Shown: positions 59,481-64,000 of the stretch, piece after piece
Numbering within the stretch: the first letter of the stretch is position 1
Layout of the letters: each line of letters starts with the position of its first letter
Assembly: GCA_963682055.1 (NCBI GenBank)
Contig: OY821745.1
Coordinates: 12,097,501-12,161,500 of the forward strand
Source of the DNA: Primula veris
Taxonomy: Eukaryota; Streptophyta; Magnoliopsida; Ericales; Primulaceae
Direction of reading: 5' to 3'
Length of the DNA stretch: 64,000 nucleotides
The notes under the pieces: generated by a model
What the model saw: only the letters and a program-made list of their open reading frames with translations
What the model was told of the DNA's origin: nothing
Databases searched by the model: none
Program-made: the position numbers and the translations under genes

Positions 59481-60647
59481 ATTTTTCCAACTTAAATGTG
59501 AATATATATGATTTTCGCATTTTATATATGGTAATAATATTAACAGCATAGAGAATATCTATCTAGATTAACCACATATATATAAACAGGCAGTAAATAT
59601 ATTTTAGGATCTATCTAATCATGCAGGAGATTTGGTGTTATAAACAAATCAATTTAAGATTATCAATCAATCCATAAAGATTCTAACATATCAAATCAAA
59701 TCAATTTAAGATTATCAATTAGATCTAATCCAATAATTTACTGGCATATGTGATATTTATATGATAATATCAAAAAGATATGATTATGCTAACAAGATAT
59801 CAATCAATTATCTATGTTTATCGCCATATTAATAATTCTATACATGGTAGTTTTAACATGCAAGCAAAACAATATATTTTTAATTACCAATTAATTCTAT
59901 ATATGGTAATTTTTAACATGCAAAGTGGTTAAATATACATGAAAACATATCAATTTATTCAATTAACATGCAATTTTTATTCACTTGCCTTTTTAATAAA
60001 TATATATATATGCATGTGGGTGAATATTTAGACCGAATATTGACTTTTATAACACATATATACTGTTTTTATACATGTAATATACTACAGGGACTATCCG
60101 TGTAATTTCAGCAAACTATATATATATTTACAGCATTATTACTGCTTCAGTCCATAATTTCAGACAAGTTTCAGTTTAGTCCTTGAGTAATTTCCAGAAT
60201 AGTTTACAGCTTTCAGAGAATTACAAATCAGTACATACGTTTCAGTTTGTTGCAGATTTAATCCGACAGATTAATACATGTTTTACAATTACATGATTTG
60301 GGTTATTTTGTATGATCTTATCAACAAATATGATTTTATAATCAACAATATGTGTGTTACGATCATATATAGTTATCCATACAAGTAACAAACTCTAATA
60401 CACATGGATTATATACTACGGGATATTTTTCATGTTTTAGTTATCCATAAAATAATACGTGCGATCACATATATGGAATAAATTAAGTTTTGAATTCGGT
60501 ACCTTACGCACGGTATGTTTATGAAGGTCGATATAGCAAAACCCTAAAAACCCGGATAAACCTCAAGGTTTATAAATAACCAATATCCATCCGTTTACCA
60601 AAAATCTCCAATATCCGTGAGCGTATATTCTCTTCTTCGCGAGCAAA
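59481..60647 (-). other. Untranslated leader of element B
   Basis: AT-rich, homologous to the leader of A, no coding signal. The primer-site-like GTGCCGATAACG (complement CGTTATCGGCAC) is at 60648-60659. Confidence 0.6.
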
Positions 60648-60659
60648 GTGCCGATAACG

Positions 60660-60805
60660 TGTTGTGTGACATATTAGCTCAGTATATATATTATATAGGA
60701 GATATAGAGAGAACATAGAGAGAGTGAACAGTAGGTCTTTTATTAATGAATGAATATAAATGGATGTAAAGTACAAGCCCAATAGTCCAATAATATCCTA
60801 CAACA
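60660..60805 (-). repeat. 5' LTR of element B, promoter block replaced
   Basis: The LTR lacks about 88 bp present in the 3' LTR, including the TATA box, and has about 23 bp of unrelated sequence in their place (GAATGAATATAAATGGATGT...). Flanking parts are identical to 53970-54182. Confidence 0.88.
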
Positions 60806-61263
60806 ATTATAACTTTATACAGCACGGTTATCCTTTTGGATTATTGAGTTAGACATTCACATTTAAAATTATACGCGATTAATAAAAATATATTCTAATA
60901 ATTTAAATCATCAAAAACATACATATATATATATATATTTATTATTTTTTTAATTCTAATTAGACCATAATCTAACATCTCTCTAACCGCAACTCTATCT
61001 CTATAATCGCACCTCTCTCTCTAACACACGATAATCACACCTCCTTCTTAATCACCCCTCTCTCTCTAAAAATGACTAAAAACTTACAAAATATTCATAT
61101 GATAATTATAAAACGTCATAACTTAATTTTAAAATTTCATACACTAAATGTTCTGAATCACAATTAAATATCTAAAAAAAAGTTCATACCTTAATTTTAA
61201 AATTTTATACACTAATTTCAAAACTTGATACCCTATTTTTAAAACTTTATACCATAATTTCAA
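60806..61263. repeat. AT-rich DNA with ACTTCATACCCTAATTTT-type short repeats
   Basis: After the ATTAT duplication the sequence is AT-rich, with CTCTCTAA runs at 60975-61070. Repeats of the type AACTTTATACCATAATTTC occur at 61170-61262. The same repeat continues at 62760-62850, so the following TIR element was inserted into this array. Confidence 0.65.
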
Positions 61264-61584
61264 GGGTAAATTTTGGATTGGACCATGAAAATAAAAGTAT
61301 TTAAGGATTGGTCCATGAAACTGAAACTAATTAAAAATTGGTCTATTTCCCCCTAACTAACCAATAAAAATGTAAAAAATCAGAAAAAATAAAAAAATTC
61401 CACAAAATAAAAATGCAAAAATGAAAAAATAAAAAAATATGAAAAAATGCAAAAAAAAATTAAAAGAGGCAAAACCCCGAAAAAATATGAATTTTTTTTT
61501 AAAAATCCCAAAAAATCAAAAAAAAATCTCATAAAATCAACAAAAATCTAAAATCAACAAAAATCCAAAAACGAAAAAAAAAAC

Positions 61585-61745
61585 AGTCTGAACCAAAAAC
61601 AGTCTGAACTATTTTAAGTCATTTTAAAAACAGTCTAAACTTTTTTAAGTCATTTTAAAAACAGTCTGAACCAAAAACAGTCTGAACTTTTTTAAGTCAT
61701 TTTAAAAACAGTCTGAACTATTTTAAAAACAGTCTGAACTGTTTT
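61585..61745 (+). repeat. AACAGTCTGAAC minisatellite, left
   Basis: Units of AAAAACAGTCTGAACT with TTTTTTAAGTCATTTT spacers, about six copies. Confidence 0.85.
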
Positions 61746-61816
61746 TTTTTTTGCGTTTTCGGATTTTTGTTGATTTAGGGACTGAGCTTCCTCTGATGGT
61801 TTTTGTTCTTCTTCAG

Positions 61817-61920
61817 GTTGCTGAAACTATTCGTAACTGTTGTTTCCGAGAGTGAGCTGCCAAATTTGCTGCTGATATCAGAGTTTCCCAACTCTGCTTT
61901 TACCAGCTACAGGAAAAAAG
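61817..61920 (+). pseudogene. Captured exon-like fragment a
   Basis: TTCTTCTTCAG precedes base 61817 and GT follows base 61920. One frame is open, reading LLKLFVTVVSESELPNLLLI. Less AT-rich than its surroundings, it looks like a host exon. I do not recognise the source gene. Confidence 0.6.
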
Positions 61921-62101
61921 GTACACTGCACTTTTTTCAGTATGGACTTTGCTTAGCTCCTCTGCAAGTGATGTTAAACATTTGGCTTTGTTTACTTTTA
62001 CTGATTTCGTTGGGAAGTTTACTCACTGTTACAAAACATTATATCTCATTCTGCAAATTCTTTGCTTCTGAAATTTCGTTTCATTTTTTAATTTACTGCA
62101 G

Positions 62102-62216
62102 ATATATAGTGAGAAAGATATATCAAAAATGCCTCTTGAGCTTGGGAGTGCTCTTTCTATTGAACGTGAATACGTTACTGATCCTGAAATACGTGTTCAA
62201 ACAATGGAAGCTATTT
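62102..62216 (+). pseudogene. Captured exon-like fragment b
   Basis: It follows TTTACTGCAG. One frame reads IYSEKDISKMPLELGSALSI then EREYVTDPEIRVQTMEAI and stop. If spliced to fragment a, the phase leads to an early stop, so the pair does not encode a continuous product. The 154-aa open frame 61803-62267 reads through the intron and is not a gene. Confidence 0.6.
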
Positions 62217-62229
62217 AAGCTATTCCATA

Positions 62230-62430
62230 ACAAAAAAAACAGTCTGAACTATTTTAAGTCATTTTAAAAACAGTCTGAACTTTTTAAAGACATTTTAAAA
62301 ACAGTTTGAACTTTTTTAAGTCATTTTAAAAACAGTCTGAACCAAAAACAGTCTGAACTTTTTTAAGTCATTTTAAAAATAGTCTGAACTATTTTTAAGT
62401 CATTTTAAAAACAGTCTGAACTGTTTTTTT
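62230..62430 (+). repeat. AACAGTCTGAAC minisatellite, right
   Basis: The same unit as at 61585-61745 in the same direction, about seven copies. Confidence 0.85.
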
Positions 62431-62758
62431 TTTTTTTGCGTTTTTGGATTTTTGTTGATTTTAGATTTTTGTTGATTTTTTGGGATTTTTTTTAAATTTT
62501 TTGGGATTTTTAAAAAAAAAAATCATTTTTTTTCGGGGTTTTGCCTCTTTTATTTTTATTTTTTGATTTTTTCATTTGCATTTTTATTTTCTGGAATTTT
62601 TTCATTTTTTCTGATTTTTTTTACATTTTTATTGGTTAATTAGGGGAAATGGACCAATCCTTAATTAGTTTCATAAATAATGGTACAATCCTTAATTAAA
62701 TTTTATAGCCGGAACAATGCTTAAATACTTTTGTTTTCATGGTCCAATCCTTAAATTT

Positions 62759-63754
62759 CTCTAATTTGAAAACTTAATACCCTAATTTCAAAACTTCATA
62801 TCCTAATTCAAAACTTCATACCCTAATTTTAAAAGTTCATACATATGGATTTTTCTCAATACTGTACATATGGATTCTTCTCTTTCAACTTGAAATCCAC
62901 ATGGTTTACAATAGTCTCAAATTTCAATAAATAGAAAACAATCTCACAAATTTCATATATTTTTCATATATTACGGGGTATCAATCAGTGTAATATATTT
63001 ATATGTATATGGATGTTTATATAATCGTGTTCGGTAGTTAGTGACGGATTTTCGTGATGGAGGACGAGAGAGAGATAGAGTGTGATATAAAAGATAAATA
63101 GTAGAAGAATGGAGGAGAGAGAGATACAAAGAAGAATTGGTGAGAGAGAAGAATGGAGGAGAGAGAGTAAGATGAGAGAGAGAGAAGAGAATAAACAATA
63201 TTAAATTTGTTTGGTATGGTTTTGATAATGAAAAAATTTTGGGTATTTTTTGTTAATTTAATTTAAAAAGTAGTATGTTTTGTTAATTTATCCTTAAAAC
63301 TATTAGATTTAAAAAAAAGTATTAAAGCATTTTTAATAATTAATTAGAATTTAATAAATTAAAAACAAATTTTACAATACAGTTTTTTTTGTTTTTTTTT
63401 AAATTATTATTGTAACTTTGTAACGGAGTTACCATTTTCACATTTACAACTATTAGATTTAAAAACGAAGTGTTCGAAATTTTTAATAACAAATTTTATT
63501 TTTTATTTTTTATTATATATTAGATAAATTAGAATTTAATAAATTAAAAATAAATTTTACAATACAATAAAAACTTAAATAAAAATAAAAAACTCTAGTG
63601 TATACTACCATAAATTTAATCATTAATCATTTTTTTAAAAAAATATAACAATTGTGATATAACATAAAAAATAGACCCGGATACACATATTCGGGTACGA
63701 ATCAGACCATGCATTATCAAGGGGTATCCAATGTATTTATAATAAGATCCGGGG
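62759..63754. repeat. AT-rich DNA with GA-rich tract and a tandem pair
   Basis: A GAGAGAGA-rich tract is at 63050-63190. A roughly 150-bp unit occurs twice (63298-63390 and 63448-63570), sharing ACTATTAGATTTAAAAA and TTAGAATTTAATAAATTAAAAA. No gene is supported. Confidence 0.6.
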
Positions 63755-64000
63755 TGTAACAGTATTTTTTCATTTAAGAATAAGGGCGATTATCCAACAA
63801 ATATCTTAGCCCAATTAATAAAAGCCCACAATGAGAAAGCCCATAGATGACGCATGAGATGAAAACATTTGTCAACATCATATGGCGCACGAATGCCTAT
63901 AAATAGTCAAGTATCTGCACTGGAAAAGAGACCTGAAATCTGATAAAAAATAAATACAAGACAGACTTTTCAGAGCTTCTCACTAGAAAGTATACCGAGA
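63755..64000 (+). mobile_element. Possible start of another LTR, cut by the window edge
   Basis: From TGTAACAGTATTTTTT there is a run that looks like an LTR promoter: GCCCAATTAATAAAAGCCCA, then a TATA-like CCTATAAATAG at about 63896, then AATAAATACAAGAC near 63949. The right end lies outside the window, so LTR identity cannot be proved. Confidence 0.4.

Larger units (their letters stand above)
53970..60805 (-). mobile_element. Copia element B, coding-dead, hairpin-rich, inverted relative of element A
   Basis: A 6.8-kb element in the opposite orientation to A, with a perfect 5-bp target duplication ATTAT (53965-53969, 60806-60810). LTRs are 213 bp (left) and 146 bp (right). The two are identical over the roughly 145 bp they share, but the right (5') LTR has lost the block with the TATA box. 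The internal region aligns with A throughout, including the broken gag-pol and most hairpins. Confidence 0.93.
61264..62758. mobile_element. TIR transposon carrying exon-like fragments (Pack-type)
   Basis: Terminal inverted repeats of about 300 bp: the left begins near AAATTTTGGATTGGACCATG and the right, on the other strand, near AAATTTAAGGATTGGACCATG. Both contain AACCAATAAAAATGTAAAAAA and CAAAACCCCGAAAAAA. Inside are two AACAGTCTGAAC minisatellites in the same orientation flanking a unique segment with splice-like junctions. No transposase is present. A Mutator-like origin is likely, but a 9-bp duplication was not resolved. Confidence 0.75.

Noticed and set aside
61803..62267. 154-aa open frame
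   Set aside because: It reads through an apparent intron between two exon-like fragments inside a TIR element and into the minisatellite; not a real protein.

Overview
This is plant nuclear DNA, probably from a eudicot. It is AT-rich, has spliced genes of plant-only families (RING-IBR-RING ubiquitin ligase, SHI/STY-type zinc-finger factor), and is filled with plant retrotransposons and MITEs. No bacterial-style operons, rRNA or convincing tRNA genes are present. Species cannot be named from sequence alone.

Three host genes can be supported, all on the minus strand. (1) An RBR E3 ligase has exons at 7793-7460, 4875-4593 and 109-1 and continues past the left edge; its introns are swollen by a solo LTR, a 132-bp palindrome and tandem arrays. 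(2) A short two-exon SRS (SHI/STY) factor has exons at 42846-42603 and 40276-40005. (3) An intronless gene for a small acidic protein with a basic Gly-rich tail lies at 53221-52742.

The rest is mostly mobile DNA. A complete, very young Sirevirus-like Ty1/copia element lies at 10749-20960 (minus): 1260-bp LTRs differing at two positions, perfect 5-bp target duplication, intact 1661-aa gag-pol and an extra ORF before the 3' LTR. A solo LTR of a related element lies at 1099-2399. Two copies of another copia family sit in opposite orientation, A at 21417-28522 (plus) and B at 53970-60805 (minus). Both have short LTRs, a leader of about 1.3 kb, and a gag-pol recognisable but broken at shared positions. 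Between and around them are three long foldback elements (29731-30079, 30122-30318, 36521-36942), a hAT-like MITE, AT-rich repeat elements, a CACTA-type end, and a TIR element carrying exon-like fragments (61264-62758). The right edge may enter another LTR.

The most unusual signals are these. The A/B family carries many short hairpins whose stems differ but whose 8-base loop is nearly constant (CCTGTCGT/CCAGTCGT), at matching positions in both copies, in the pol remnant and in a 3' cluster. Copy B has near-identical LTR sequence although its genes are dead, which suggests it was moved by enzymes supplied in trans. The young Sirevirus carries clusters of an 8-bp palindrome-like motif, GTTNNAAC, often spaced 12 bp apart, in both LTR ends, gag, the integrase-RT linker, the spacer and the ORF2 leader. 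These two patterns are the best candidates for something not yet described.
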